64,000 nt of DNA from Candidatus Lindowbacteria bacterium RIFCSPLOWO2_12_FULL_62_27 (GCA_001784175.1 MFPR01000011.1:19091-83090), one strand, 5' to 3'. Counted from the stretch's first letter, positions 45,167 to 54,057 are shown. Program-made: numbers and translations. Notes: generated by a model from the letters alone, not told the origin.

Positions 45167-46954
45167 ATGGCTTCCAATCATTCGCTCGATGCGTGGGTTG
45201 AGGAATCCGCACGGCTGACCCGCCCGAAGGACATTCACTGGTGCGACGGCTCCGAGGCTGAGGTGGACCGGTTGATCGGCCTCATGCTCGATCAGGGGGA
45301 CCTCGTTCGGTTGAGCGAGACGCGGCATCCCAACTGTTACCTTCACCGCAGCCACCCCACCGACGTGTCCCGCACGGAGCATCTCACGTTCATCTGCGCG
45401 GCGCGGCCGGAAGACGTCGGGCCGACCAATAACTGGATGGACCCGCAAAAGGCCAGGACGGAGGTCGGCCGGTTGTTTGATGGCGCGATGCGCGGCCGGA
45501 CCATGTATGTCGTCCCCTATCTCATGGGTCCGGCGGGCTCGGCGCACAGCCGCGTGGGCGTGGAGATCACCGACAGCCCTTACGTGGTGGCGAACATGCG
45601 GATCATGACGCGGATGGGCCGGGTGGCGCTGGACCATTTGAAGAATGCCGGCGAGTTCTCTCCGGGGCTGCACTCGCTCGGAGACCTTTCACCCGACCGC
45701 CGGTTCATCGTGCATTTCCCGGAGGAGCGCCTGATCTGGAGCATCGGATCCGGATACGGGGGAAACGCGCTGCTCGGCAAAAAATGTTTTGCGCTCCGGA
45801 TCGCCAGTTGGATCGCGCGGCAACAGGGGTGGCTCGCGGAGCACATGCTGATCCTCGGCCTCGAGGACCCGGAGGGCCGCGTGACGTACATGGCGGCCGC
45901 CTTTCCGAGCGCCTGCGGCAAGACCAACCTGGCGATGCTGGCGTCCCCGCTGGCGCATCTCGGGTACAAAGTCTGGACGGTCGGAGACGACATCGCCTGG
46001 ATGCGGGTGGGCCCGGACGGCCGGCTGTGGGCGATCAATCCGGAAGCCGGATTCTTTGGCGTCGCGCCCGGAACGAATTCCCAGAGCAACCCGAACGCGA
46101 TCGCGGCGCTGAATAAAAATTCCATCTTCACCAACGTCGGCCTCACCCCGGATTTGCGGCCCTGGTGGGAGGGCATCAGCGAGCCGTTGCCGGCCGGAAC
46201 GATCGACTGGCGGGGCAGGTCCGCCGACCCGAACGGCGCCGATCCCGTGGCGCATCCCAACGCCCGGTACACCGCGCCGGCCCGGCAATGTCCCAGCATT
46301 TCGCCGGAGTGGGAATCCCCCGAAGGCGTTCCGATCTCGGCGATTCTCTTCGGCGGCCGGCGCCGGCGCGTGGCGCCGCTCGTGTACCAGTCCTTCGACT
46401 GGCCGCACGGCGTCTTCGTGGGCGCGTCGATGGCCTCCGAGACCACGGCCGCCGCCACCGGACAGGTCGGCGTCACGCGCCGGGACCCGATGGCGATGCT
46501 GCCGTTTTGCGGATACAACATGGGCGACTATTTCGGCCACTGGCTGTCGGTGGGCGCGCGCATGGCCCGGCCGCCGCTGATCTTTCACGTCAACTGGTTT
46601 CGCCAGAGCGCCGCCGGAATATTTTTGTGGCCCGGATTCGGCGAAAACGTCCGCGTCCTCCGCTGGATTCTCGACCGCGTCCGCGGCGGCGGCGAGGCGC
46701 GGGAAACAGAGATCGGATATGTCCCGACCCCCGCCGCGCTCGACCTCGACGGACTCGGGATCCCTCCCGAAACGGTCCGGGCGGCGCTGGAAGTTGACCG
46801 GGAAAGCTGGGTCGCGGAGATTTCAGAACAGCGCGAATTTTTTCAAAAATTCGGCGACCGGACGCCCGCGCGGATATGGGAGGAACACCGGCGACTCGCG
46901 GCGCGTCTCAAGTGCGCGGTGGACGCGCCTCCTGCGGCCTCCCGTGCGGATTGA
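45167..46954 (+). CDS. pckG: Phosphoenolpyruvate carboxykinase (GTP)
   Basis: Converts oxaloacetate to phosphoenolpyruvate with GTP. The 595-residue length and motifs identify the GTP class: substrate-binding GSAHSRVGVEITDSPYVV (PAGS region), the P-loop with reactive cysteine AFPSACGKTNLAM near residue 250, kinase-2 GDDIAWMR, PGTNSQSNPNA and the guanine pocket FGENVRVLRWILDR near the C-terminus. The ATG at 45167 is 2 bp after the MEMO stop. It completes, with pyc and class III FBPase in this window, the gluconeogenic bypass enzymes. It overlaps the flavin reductase gene by 11 bp. Confidence 0.97.
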   Translation: MASNHSLDAWVEESARLTRPKDIHWCDGSEAEVDRLIGLMLDQGDLVRLSETRHPNCYLHRSHPTDVSRTEHLTFICAARPEDVGPTNNWMDPQKARTEVGRLFDGAMRGRTMYVVPYLMGPAGSAHSRVGVEITDSPYVVANMRIMTRMGRVALDHLKNAGEFSPGLHSLGDLSPDRRFIVHFPEERLIWSIGSGYGGNALLGKKCFALRIASWIARQQGWLAEHMLILGLEDPEGRVTYMAAAFPSACGKTNLAMLASPLAHLGYKVWTVGDDIAWMRVGPDGRLWAINPEAGFFGVAPGTNSQSNPNAIAALNKNSIFTNVGLTPDLRPWWEGISEPLPAGTIDWRGRSADPNGADPVAHPNARYTAPARQCPSISPEWESPEGVPISAILFGGRRRRVAPLVYQSFDWPHGVFVGASMASETTAAATGQVGVTRRDPMAMLPFCGYNMGDYFGHWLSVGARMARPPLIFHVNWFRQSAAGIFLWPGFGENVRVLRWILDRVRGGGEARETEIGYVPTPAALDLDGLGIPPETVRAALEVDRESWVAEISEQREFFQKFGDRTPARIWEEHRRLAARLKCAVDAPPAASRAD

Positions 46955-47489
46955 AATCGCGCCGGAAGAATCCTATCACCTGATCAATCACGGCCCCTGC
47001 AATCTTCTCACGACCGGCGATGGCGCGCGTCGCAACGTCGCGCCCATCAACTGGACCATGCCCTTGAACAACGACCCGCCCCTCATGCTCACCGTCGTCG
47101 AAGAGGGCATCTTCACCGACACCCTCCTCAGGGCCAACGGCGAATTCGTGATCAACGTCGTCGGCGAACCGCTGGCCGCCAAGGTCCTCGTCTGCGGCCG
47201 GAGTCACGGAAGCGAAACCGACAAATTCGAAACGGTGGGCCTGACGCCGGCGGCGTCGAAAAAGGTCAAGCCGCCGTACCTTAAGGAATCCCTCGCGCAC
47301 ATCGAGTGCCAACCGGTCAATCGCCATCCCTACGACGGCGTCACGATCTACGTCGGCCGGGTCGTCCACGCCGAAGTCGAGGAGGCCTTCTGGACCGGCA
47401 AGACCCTCGACGCCGAAAAAGCCAAAACAATCCACCATCTCTCCGGCGGAACCTTCGCCGTCTCCGACCGCGTCATCCGCGTGCGGTAA
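46944..47489 (+). CDS. Flavin reductase-like (FMN-binding split-barrel) protein
   Basis: A 181-residue protein of the flavin reductase/flavoredoxin family that binds FMN in a split barrel. It begins RIEIAPEESYHLINHGPCNL; RRNVAPINWTMPLNNDPPLM is the FMN-contacting strand-loop, followed by NGEFVINVVGEPLAAKVLVCG and the ESLAHIECQPVNRHPYDG region. Members reduce flavins or ferric/electron carriers; the specific substrate is unknown. GTG 46944 is used because it lies within the 3' end of pckG and gives the full barrel; a TTG at 46951 is an alternative. DUF423 follows 3 bp later. Confidence 0.85.
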   Translation: MRIEIAPEESYHLINHGPCNLLTTGDGARRNVAPINWTMPLNNDPPLMLTVVEEGIFTDTLLRANGEFVINVVGEPLAAKVLVCGRSHGSETDKFETVGLTPAASKKVKPPYLKESLAHIECQPVNRHPYDGVTIYVGRVVHAEVEEAFWTGKTLDAEKAKTIHHLSGGTFAVSDRVIRVR

Positions 47490-47492
47490 ATC

Positions 47493-47879
47493 ATGGACCG
47501 TTGCTTTTTCATGATGGGAAGCGTCTTCGCGTTCCTGGGCGTTACGGCGGGTGCGTTTGGCGCGCACGGTCTCAAACGGTACTTTGAAGCGCATCCGGAC
47601 ATGCAGGCGGTTTTCAAGACGGGCGTTGAATATCAGATGTGGCACGCGCTCGCCCTCCTCGCGGCGGCCTGGGCGGCGGCGCGCTGGCCGGGATCGTGGG
47701 TGAACGCGTCTGGCTGGTGTTTCGCGGCCGGGATCGTCCTGTTCTCAGGCAGCCTCTACGCCCTGAGCCTGACCCGCATTCGCATCTTCGGCGCCATCAC
47801 GCCGGTCGGAGGCCTGGCGTTCCTCGCCGGCTGGCTGTGCCTCGCGCTCGCCGCATGGCGGAATGTTCTGCCGCGCTGA
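47493..47879 (+). CDS. DUF423 (YgdD-like) membrane protein
   Basis: A 128-residue inner-membrane protein with four predicted membrane segments. The family pattern is clear: FAFLGVTAGAFGAHGLKRYF at the N-terminus, TGVEYQMWHALALLAAAW in segment 2, GIVLFSGSLYALSLTRIRIF and ITPVGGLAFLAGWLCLALAA at the end. This is DUF423/YgdD, of unknown function and present in many bacteria. It starts 3 bp after the flavin reductase stop and ends the pckG transcript. Identification of the family is firm; no function is proposed. Confidence 0.92.
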   Translation: MDRCFFMMGSVFAFLGVTAGAFGAHGLKRYFEAHPDMQAVFKTGVEYQMWHALALLAAAWAAARWPGSWVNASGWCFAAGIVLFSGSLYALSLTRIRIFGAITPVGGLAFLAGWLCLALAAWRNVLPR

Positions 47880-47947
47880 AGAAACCTGTTGATTTTTCCG
47901 CAGACTATGACACCATACCGCATTCTTCATCCCAAAGGAGGGTGGTC

Positions 47948-48223
47948 ATGAACAAAGCACTGAAAGTGGGCGTCGCGGTCGCGATGGCCCTGGCGCTTGC
48001 CGGATGCGGCAAGGCGCTGAAAGAGGAGAATGCCCGGCTCACCGAGCAGGTGACACAGCTTACGGAACTCAACAACTCGTTGACGACCGAAAAGGGATCG
48101 CTCGAAGCGCAGCTCGCAGAGATGACGGCCAAGGTCGCGGGGCTTGAGGCGGAAAACCAGAACCTCAACGAGCAGATCGCGGCCAAAATCAAGGCACGGC
48201 CGGCGCCCAAGAAAAAGGGCTGA
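47948..48223 (+). CDS. Small coiled-coil lipoprotein (Lpp-like)
   Basis: A 91-residue lipoprotein. The signal peptide ends in lipobox LAGC, and the mature part is an almost uninterrupted heptad coiled coil (EENARLTEQVTQLTELNNS onward, residues 25-80) with a basic tail ARPAPKKKG. It looks like a Braun-type or Lpp-like trimer-forming lipoprotein, but the C-terminal residues are KKKG with no terminal Lys as used for murein attachment in E. coli Lpp, so covalent linkage is doubtful. A strong Shine-Dalgarno (AAAGGAGGG, about 7 nt before ATG) indicates high expression. It converges with glpD. Confidence 0.85.
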   Translation: MNKALKVGVAVAMALALAGCGKALKEENARLTEQVTQLTELNNSLTTEKGSLEAQLAEMTAKVAGLEAENQNLNEQIAAKIKARPAPKKKG

Positions 48224-48231
48224 TCGGCCCG

Positions 48232-48250
48232 CCGGCCTCGTTCAGGCCGG
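48232..48250. terminator. Hairpin between the lipoprotein gene and glpD (possible bidirectional terminator)
   Basis: A 7-bp GC stem, CCGGCCT with AGGCCGG, and loop CGTTC sits at the convergent gene ends and overlaps the glpD stop. No T-run follows on either strand, so factor-independent termination would be weak. Confidence 0.3.
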
Positions 48251-49720
48251 ATGGTGCCGGGACCATTCGATCCGGGCCTGATGCGTTTCGCGGATCGTTT
48301 TCTCGGGATCCCAGCCTAAGCGTTTAGCAAATATTCCGGCCATGTTCGCCAGGATGCCCTCATCCGGCCGGCAGATGAGACCGAGGTTGGTGCGCCGCCG
48401 AAGGAAATCCATCGGCCGGCGGGCCATCTCGTGATCCAGCGCCCGGGACACATCCTCCCAGCAAACGCCGCTGCCCGAAACGATTTCTCCGGTTTGAGTG
48501 CGGCGGTCTTCTTGCCGCGCCACTCCCGGCAGCGGTCGTTCGGTCTGCCCCGGCGGGATCGGCCGGCGCAGCCGCCGGAAGACCTGCCGGACCACGCGGT
48601 CGGCCATGGCGCGATACGTGGTGTATTTCCCGCCGATGACCGATATCAGTCCCGACCGGCTTTCCAGGATTCTGTATTCTCTCGACACGCTGGATGGGCC
48701 GCCATCGTTGCGGAGAAGCGTCCGGATGCCCGCGAACGCGCCGGTCACGTCAGACGTTGAGAGAGAAACGCCGGAGAGAACTTCGGAAACTTCAGACAAC
48801 AGATAGGAGACATCCTCCGGTTCGATTCGCGGCTCCGCCGGGTCTTCCCCGCTGTCCGTGTCGGTCGTTCCGATCAGCGAGTGGCGTGACCCGAACGGCA
48901 AGAGAAACAACACACGGCCGTCGGACCGCGCCGTCCACGTGAGCCCGTGGGACCGCAGAAGCGCGCCGGTGATCAAATGGATCCCGCGCGTGCGCCGGAC
49001 CGTGGGCGGGCCGCCGGGATCGTCGAGGGCGCGGATGGCGTCGGCCCAGGGCCCCGTGGCGTTGACCGTGACGGATGCGCGGACGAAAAATTCCTGCGCC
49101 GTTTCAAGATCTTCGCAGCGCGCGCCGGTCACACAGCCCTTCGATTTTTCGAGACCCGCCACCCGGACGTAATTGGCGGCGGCCACGCCGGCTTGGACCG
49201 CGGCGATCACGTTTTCGAGACACAGCCGCGCGTCGTTCATCCGGCAGTCGTAATACAGGCCCGCGCCTTCGAGCCGGTCCTGATTCACCGCCGGCTCCAG
49301 CGCCCGAAGGCTCTCCGGCCACAGCATCCGGTGCCTTTGAATCACCCGCGGGCCGGCCAGAAAATCGTAGAGGACGAGGCCCAGCCGGATTTTCCAAAGC
49401 GGCCGGCCGAATCCGCGCCAGCAGGGGAACAGAACCGGCAGCGGCTCGACGAGATGCGGCGCGATCCGCAGGAGGATGTCCCGCTCCCGGCACGCCTCCG
49501 CGACCAGCCGGAATTCCGCGTGCTCTAGGTATCGCAGCCCTCCGTGCACGAGCTTCGACGACCTTGAACTCGTCCCGCTCCCGAAATCGCCCTGGTCGAC
49601 CAGCGCGACTCTCAGCCCCCGCAGAGCGGCGTCCCGGGCGACGCCGGCGCCGAGGATGCCGCCGCCGATGACCAGAAGGTCGAACGATTCGGAACGGAGC
49701 CGGCCGGTGTCTCGATTCAA
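48242..49720 (-). CDS. glpD: Glycerol-3-phosphate dehydrogenase (FAD, aerobic type)
   Basis: Oxidises glycerol-3-phosphate to dihydroxyacetone phosphate at the membrane, passing electrons to quinone. The 492-residue flavoprotein shows the FAD-binding LLVIGGGILGAGVARDAAL, the SSRSSKLVHGGLRYLEH signature, NATGPWADAIR, LFLLPFGSRHSLIGTTDTD and ISVIGGKYTTYRAMAD. The first codon is TTG at 49720 with no visible Shine-Dalgarno; translation may depend on coupling with the cyclase-like gene 7 bp upstream. It is the last gene of gltX-glpK-cya-glpD on the minus strand. Confidence 0.95.
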   Translation of the reverse strand: MNRDTGRLRSESFDLLVIGGGILGAGVARDAALRGLRVALVDQGDFGSGTSSRSSKLVHGGLRYLEHAEFRLVAEACRERDILLRIAPHLVEPLPVLFPCWRGFGRPLWKIRLGLVLYDFLAGPRVIQRHRMLWPESLRALEPAVNQDRLEGAGLYYDCRMNDARLCLENVIAAVQAGVAAANYVRVAGLEKSKGCVTGARCEDLETAQEFFVRASVTVNATGPWADAIRALDDPGGPPTVRRTRGIHLITGALLRSHGLTWTARSDGRVLFLLPFGSRHSLIGTTDTDSGEDPAEPRIEPEDVSYLLSEVSEVLSGVSLSTSDVTGAFAGIRTLLRNDGGPSSVSREYRILESRSGLISVIGGKYTTYRAMADRVVRQVFRRLRRPIPPGQTERPLPGVARQEDRRTQTGEIVSGSGVCWEDVSRALDHEMARRPMDFLRRRTNLGLICRPDEGILANMAGIFAKRLGWDPEKTIRETHQARIEWSRHHPA

Positions 49721-49727
49721 CTAAGCG

Positions 49728-52460
49728 TCAGAATGGAATCAGCGCGGCGGTCAGATCGTGTTCGAGGGTCAGTTTGAGTTTCAGCAGGTCGGCCGGAGGA
49801 ACCGCGAGAGATTTGTCCAGAACGATTTGGCTCACACCGAGGCCGGTCGCGCCGGCCTGCCGGACCGCCGCCGCCATGCGCGCGCGCTCGGCCGGAACCG
49901 ACAGATCGAGGGCGCCCGACGCCGTCTCGAATCTGAAATCCGCCGCGCCCAGCGCGGCCGGGTTCGGATTCGGCGTTTTCTGGATGGCTGTCCACCGGAA
50001 CGCGTTCGATGCGCCGGCCGCATCGGTCACCACCGCCGGACTGGCAACGATTTTGTCGCCGTCGGGGAAAACGTCGTACACATTGAGCCGCCGGTCCGGA
50101 GCCACCTGGGCGACAAACGCGCGGATGTCGCGCAGAGCGGAATTCCGGTGCGCCTTCGGGATCGAACAGGCCGACACGCGATTCAGATCGTCGGCGAACA
50201 GGATGAGACAGCGCGTTTCGTCCGGCCGCGCCGCGAAAATGTCGAACTCGCCGGCTCGGAATTTCCCGGCGGCCGCGCTGAAAAAACCCGTCACGCCGTT
50301 CCTCGCGCCGAACCGGTACTCCCGCGGCAGGTCGCTGGTCACCTGCCGCGCGATCCCGTCCAGGAGGCCGGCAAGGTCCGGATGCTCGACATGCCGCACC
50401 TCATGTCCGGCGGCCATGAATGCGTCCAGCCGGCCCCCGCGCTCGTCCAGATACACGCTCACCGCCTTCTCCGGCCGGTGCGTCCGAAACGCCGACACGA
50501 GGTCGGTGAGGTATCCCTTGAACGACAACATCTCCTTCAGCCGGCCCGTCACCGAATGGAAGAACAGGAACTGAACGGGATTCGGCCGGCCCTCCCGGAT
50601 GTAGCCGGACACCATCTCGCACAAGAGCGCGCGCATGTCGGTCTCGCTCGAAAAATGGTCCGCGAACAGCTCCGACCAGCTGTTCGCGTAAAACACGGCG
50701 ATCCGGTCCGCCTCGTCCGCCGGGTCGAGCAGGCACGTCACGAACACGCGCCGGATGAACGGGTCCTCGAGGTAATGGCGGGGCTTCGATTTGGCCTGCG
50801 ACAGGAGCTGTTCCGCCATCGCCGTGACGAGCTTGGAGACTTCGGCGAAAGAAATGTTCGCGTCGCCGGAATAGACGCTGAGTTTCGTCTGAAACGCTCC
50901 GAAGATCTTGCTGTTCGCGACCCAGAAGCACAGGTCGGACAGATGCGGCTGCGTGTTGATCACGTTGTCGAACTGCGGCTGAAACTGGTCCCTCCGCATC
51001 TCGCCGCGGTACAGCCGCCAGTCGCCCTGCCGGGCGATGGCGAGCTCGGGCTCGGAGACGCTGTCGTCGAAGGAAAAACAAAAATGCTTTATCTTTTTCG
51101 GTTTCGGCATGTAATAGGCCATCAGCTTCCGGGAAATGATCGTCAGGTCCGTCTGGCTGATCATGCTGTTGCCGCCGATCAGGTCCTTGGACTTGGTCAA
51201 CTCGGAAAACGTCCGGATCATGTAGACGCGCAGGTCGTGGTCGAACTTCATGACCTCCTCCATCGTCCACCGGTGGAAGGAGTCCAGCCGCCGGGTCCGC
51301 GTCGGGTCCCAGCTCCATGACTTGACGTACCGGTTCATCACCGTCTGCTTGTGGCTCCCGGCGTGCGCGTTCTTGTTCTGGCCCGACAGGTTCGGCTGGA
51401 CCTTCAGGTAGAAGCAGGACCGCAGGAGGTCCGCCTCCTGCGCTTTGTCGCGGGTCGTGAAAAAGGAATCGATGGAATTGAACATCAGAAGATACGCGTC
51501 GATCGCGTCGGTTTCCAGATTCTCGTTCCGAATGACGTTTTCCTTCAGCGTGTTCGACAGGAGCGTCACGCGGTCCTCGGTGTCGCCGAACAGGTATTTG
51601 TTGATCAGGCACATCTTGATGAAGGACTTGAACGGGTAGTGCAGCGACTTGACGAGTTGCCAGAGCGCGGCGCCGAAAAATTCGGTCTTCTCGATTTTGC
51701 TCACGTTGCCGATGTCGATGAAGTCCCTGGAAAAGGCCTCGTCGTCCTCGTGAAACTTCTCGTGGAACCGGTGATAATCCTCGTCCGATACGGCCGGGTC
51801 CACCATCCACCAGTACGGGACCTTCCCCGCGATCAGGATGGCGGTCCGGTAATACTCGTCCTTCAGCATGAGCGCCTGGGCCGAGCCGCAGGACTCGTCG
51901 TCCACGGCGCCGAACACATTGTTCTTGACGGATTTTATGTCGGTGGGAAAAAAGTGGACCTCCAGGCGCATCGTCGCCAGCCACTCCTCGATCCCGCGGA
52001 GCTTGTCGCAAAACCGCTTGAAGCCTTCGTCGTCCGCCTCGTCCCGGTGGATCCCGACCCACATGTCGAAATCGGACTGCCGGGTCTGCGCGACCGAGCC
52101 GACGCTGCCCATGACGCTCAAAAACTCGACGAACCCACCGCTCCGGTCATCCTTGTCGGAGACTTTGACGGTCTTGGAAAAATACCGCTGGATGTGCGTC
52201 ACCGTGTCCTCGTCCGGCACATAGTACTTGATCCCGTGCGGCGTCTCCGGATGGTCGACGAATCCGGGCAGGCCCCGAAAGTTCGTGTGGACCAGGAACG
52301 GGACGATCTTGAAGATCAGGGTGTAGTTTTCAGGAAAGACGTGGTGGACATTCTGAAACCGGATCCGGTTGAAGCGGTCGAAGATTGCCCGGTTCCGGAC
52401 CAAGTCCGGCACGACGACAGATAGCCCATCCCCCCCTGTCGACGCGGCATTCGACATCAT
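49728..52460 (-). CDS. cyaA: Class I adenylate cyclase-like protein
   Basis: A 910-residue homologue of the enterobacterial-type class I adenylate cyclase that makes cAMP. The nucleotidyltransferase-like core is visible: VMGSVGSVAQTRQSDFDMWV near residue 112 (compare the GS...QS..SDLDIWV stretch of E. coli CyaA), then LEVHFFPTD, DESCGSAQALMLKDEYYRTA, EFFGAALWQLVKS, LLRSCFYLKVQPNLSG and SWSWDPTRTRRLDSFHRW, all in E. coli order. The C-terminal 450 residues are weakly conserved and may regulate. The start codons ATGATG sit 8 bp after an extended -10. It lies between glpK and glpD, suggesting a role in glycerol or carbon control. A related nucleotidyltransferase function remains possible. Confidence 0.82.
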   Translation of the reverse strand: MMSNAASTGGDGLSVVVPDLVRNRAIFDRFNRIRFQNVHHVFPENYTLIFKIVPFLVHTNFRGLPGFVDHPETPHGIKYYVPDEDTVTHIQRYFSKTVKVSDKDDRSGGFVEFLSVMGSVGSVAQTRQSDFDMWVGIHRDEADDEGFKRFCDKLRGIEEWLATMRLEVHFFPTDIKSVKNNVFGAVDDESCGSAQALMLKDEYYRTAILIAGKVPYWWMVDPAVSDEDYHRFHEKFHEDDEAFSRDFIDIGNVSKIEKTEFFGAALWQLVKSLHYPFKSFIKMCLINKYLFGDTEDRVTLLSNTLKENVIRNENLETDAIDAYLLMFNSIDSFFTTRDKAQEADLLRSCFYLKVQPNLSGQNKNAHAGSHKQTVMNRYVKSWSWDPTRTRRLDSFHRWTMEEVMKFDHDLRVYMIRTFSELTKSKDLIGGNSMISQTDLTIISRKLMAYYMPKPKKIKHFCFSFDDSVSEPELAIARQGDWRLYRGEMRRDQFQPQFDNVINTQPHLSDLCFWVANSKIFGAFQTKLSVYSGDANISFAEVSKLVTAMAEQLLSQAKSKPRHYLEDPFIRRVFVTCLLDPADEADRIAVFYANSWSELFADHFSSETDMRALLCEMVSGYIREGRPNPVQFLFFHSVTGRLKEMLSFKGYLTDLVSAFRTHRPEKAVSVYLDERGGRLDAFMAAGHEVRHVEHPDLAGLLDGIARQVTSDLPREYRFGARNGVTGFFSAAAGKFRAGEFDIFAARPDETRCLILFADDLNRVSACSIPKAHRNSALRDIRAFVAQVAPDRRLNVYDVFPDGDKIVASPAVVTDAAGASNAFRWTAIQKTPNPNPAALGAADFRFETASGALDLSVPAERARMAAAVRQAGATGLGVSQIVLDKSLAVPPADLLKLKLTLEHDLTAALIPF

Positions 52461-52468
52461 AAGCGAGT

Positions 52469-52477
52469 ATTATACCA
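52469..52477 (-). promoter_or_regulatory. Extended -10 promoter of the adenylate cyclase-like gene
   Basis: The minus-strand motif TGGTATAAT is a perfect -10 with an extended TGn element, and no clear -35 is present. Eight bp separate it from the first ATG (52460), again implying a leaderless message. It overlaps the last codons of glpK. Confidence 0.5.
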
Positions 52478-53975
52478 CACGCCGAACGCAGATGCGCCAT
52501 TTTTTTTGCAGAGCCGCCGCCCGCGCCCTCGAGAGCCTCGGCCGGAAAACGGTCGTGCCGGAAAGGCCGGCCGGGTCAGCGCTTCCGGCGCTCCACATCG
52601 ACGCGCCGATCCCGGCGAGCCGCGCGGCGCCCCACGATGTCAGTTCCGCCATGCGGGGCCGGACCACGGGAAGCCCCAAAAGGTCCGCTTGGAATTGCAT
52701 GAGAAAATTGTTCCGCGTGGCGCCGCCGTCCACACGCAGTTCCCGGATGCGGATCGACGGTTTTCGCGTCGAACAGATCGACCGCATGAGGTCAAACACG
52801 TCGCACGTTTGATACGCAATCGATTCCAGCGTGGCGCGGATCAGGTGCGCGCGCGTCGCGCCGCGCGTCAGGCCGAAAATCGCGCCGCGCGCGTCCGGCC
52901 GCCAGTGCGGCGCGCCGAGGCCCGTGAAGGCCGGCACCACCACTACGCCGGCGCTGTCCGGAACGCTCCGCGCCCACCGCTCGCTCTCGGCGGAACTTCG
53001 GATGATCTCGATCCCGTCCCGAAGCCACTGGACCGCGGCGCCCGCAATGAACACCGAGCCTTCGAGCGCGTAGGCCGGGCCGCCGGCGCTGTCACAGGCC
53101 AGCGTGGTCAACAGGCCCTCGCCCGACAAGACGAAGCGGTCCCCGGTATGCAGCATCAGAAAACAGCCGGTGCCGTACGTGTTCTTCATCCCGCCCGCGC
53201 GCGTCGCGCCCTGCCCGAACAGCGCCGCCTGCTGATCGCCGGCCATTCCCGTGATCGGAATCCCGCCGGGAAGGCCGGCCGCTCCGCGCGTGACGCCGAA
53301 TCGCCCGGCGGAGGGCCGCACAGCGGGAAGGTGGAGCGCGGCGGGAACGCCGAGGAGATCCAGAAGCTCCGGGTCCCACGCGCGCTTGCGGATGTTGAAC
53401 ATCAGGGTCCGCGACGCGTTCGTGAAGTCGGTGGCGTGCGTGCCGCCGGTAAGATGCCACAGGAGCCACGCGTCGATGGTTCCAAAACAAACGTCGCCTA
53501 TTTTGACGCGCGCCCGCAGTCCCGCCACGTGGTCCATCATCCATCGGACTTTCGTGCCCGAAAAATATGGATCCAGCACAAGACCGGTCCGCGCGCGCGC
53601 CGCGCGCTCCAGGCCGCGCCCGCGAAGGTCCGCGCAGATTTCGGCCGACCGCCGGCATTGCCACACGATCGCGCGCGACCCTGCCACCGGCCGGCCGGTG
53701 CGCCGGTCCCAGAGAACGAAGGTCTCGCGCTGATTGGTGATCCCGATCGCGCCGATGCGTTTCCAGAGCCCGCGGCGGTCCACGGCCTCCTCGACCACGC
53801 GAAACACACTGCGCAAAATCTCCATCGGATCGTGCTCGACCCAGCCGGGTCTTGGATAATACTGGGTGAACTCGCGGTAGGCGCTCGACACCACCCGGCC
53901 GTCTTCGGAAAAAACAAACGCCCGGCTGCCGGTCGTGCCCTGGTCGATGCTCAAAACGAGGGATCGTCCGCTCAT
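52470..53975 (-). CDS. glpK: Glycerol kinase
   Basis: Phosphorylates glycerol with ATP. The 501-residue FGGY-family kinase has SIDQGTTGSRAFVFSEDG at the N-terminus, the glycerol-binding YPRPGWVEHDPMEIL and NQRETFVLWDRRTG, DPYFSGTKVRWMMDH, the ATP-domain GDQQAALFGQGA and NTYGTGCFLML, then LRVDGGATRNNFLMQFQADL. These separate it from xylulokinase relatives. The gene begins 30 bp after a 52-bp palindrome that separates it from gltX. A -35-like TTGAAC sits just inside the palindrome's glpK-side border but I see no good -10. Nine bp after its stop the cyclase-like gene begins. Confidence 0.97.
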   Translation of the reverse strand: MSGRSLVLSIDQGTTGSRAFVFSEDGRVVSSAYREFTQYYPRPGWVEHDPMEILRSVFRVVEEAVDRRGLWKRIGAIGITNQRETFVLWDRRTGRPVAGSRAIVWQCRRSAEICADLRGRGLERAARARTGLVLDPYFSGTKVRWMMDHVAGLRARVKIGDVCFGTIDAWLLWHLTGGTHATDFTNASRTLMFNIRKRAWDPELLDLLGVPAALHLPAVRPSAGRFGVTRGAAGLPGGIPITGMAGDQQAALFGQGATRAGGMKNTYGTGCFLMLHTGDRFVLSGEGLLTTLACDSAGGPAYALEGSVFIAGAAVQWLRDGIEIIRSSAESERWARSVPDSAGVVVVPAFTGLGAPHWRPDARGAIFGLTRGATRAHLIRATLESIAYQTCDVFDLMRSICSTRKPSIRIRELRVDGGATRNNFLMQFQADLLGLPVVRPRMAELTSWGAARLAGIGASMWSAGSADPAGLSGTTVFRPRLSRARAAALQKKWRICVRRVV

Positions 53976-54005
53976 ATGGATTCGCCGCCGCTCCGGGTGA
54001 TGTTC

Positions 54006-54057
54006 AAAGTGATATCATGATATCATGATAGCTATCATGATATCATGATATCACTTT
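54006..54057. repeat. Perfect 52-bp AT-rich palindrome built of TGATATCA units
   Basis: Each 26-base arm is an exact reverse complement of the other, centred between 54031 and 54032 at AGCT. The core reads TGATATCA twice, TGATAGCTATCA once, then TGATATCA twice, and each unit is itself palindromic. AAAG and CTTT form the outer ends. The gltX TGA lies within it and glpK starts 30 bp beyond. It could form a cruciform, an operator array for a dimeric regulator, or an RNA hairpin at the gltX end. Confidence 0.95.

Noticed and set aside
49758..51320. 520-residue open frame antisense to the adenylate cyclase-like gene
   Set aside because: Composition-driven shadow without motifs; the minus-strand protein has extended similarity to CyaA.
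52506..54020. 504-residue open frame antisense to glpK
   Set aside because: Shadow of a canonical glycerol kinase; low-complexity Arg/Ala/Pro translation.
54006..54057. 52-bp palindrome as an ordinary rho-independent terminator of gltX
   Set aside because: The stem is AT-rich, over 20 bp, made of nested palindromes and is followed by only three T residues; a standard terminator would be short, GC-rich and followed by a T-run. Not excluded, but not the best explanation.
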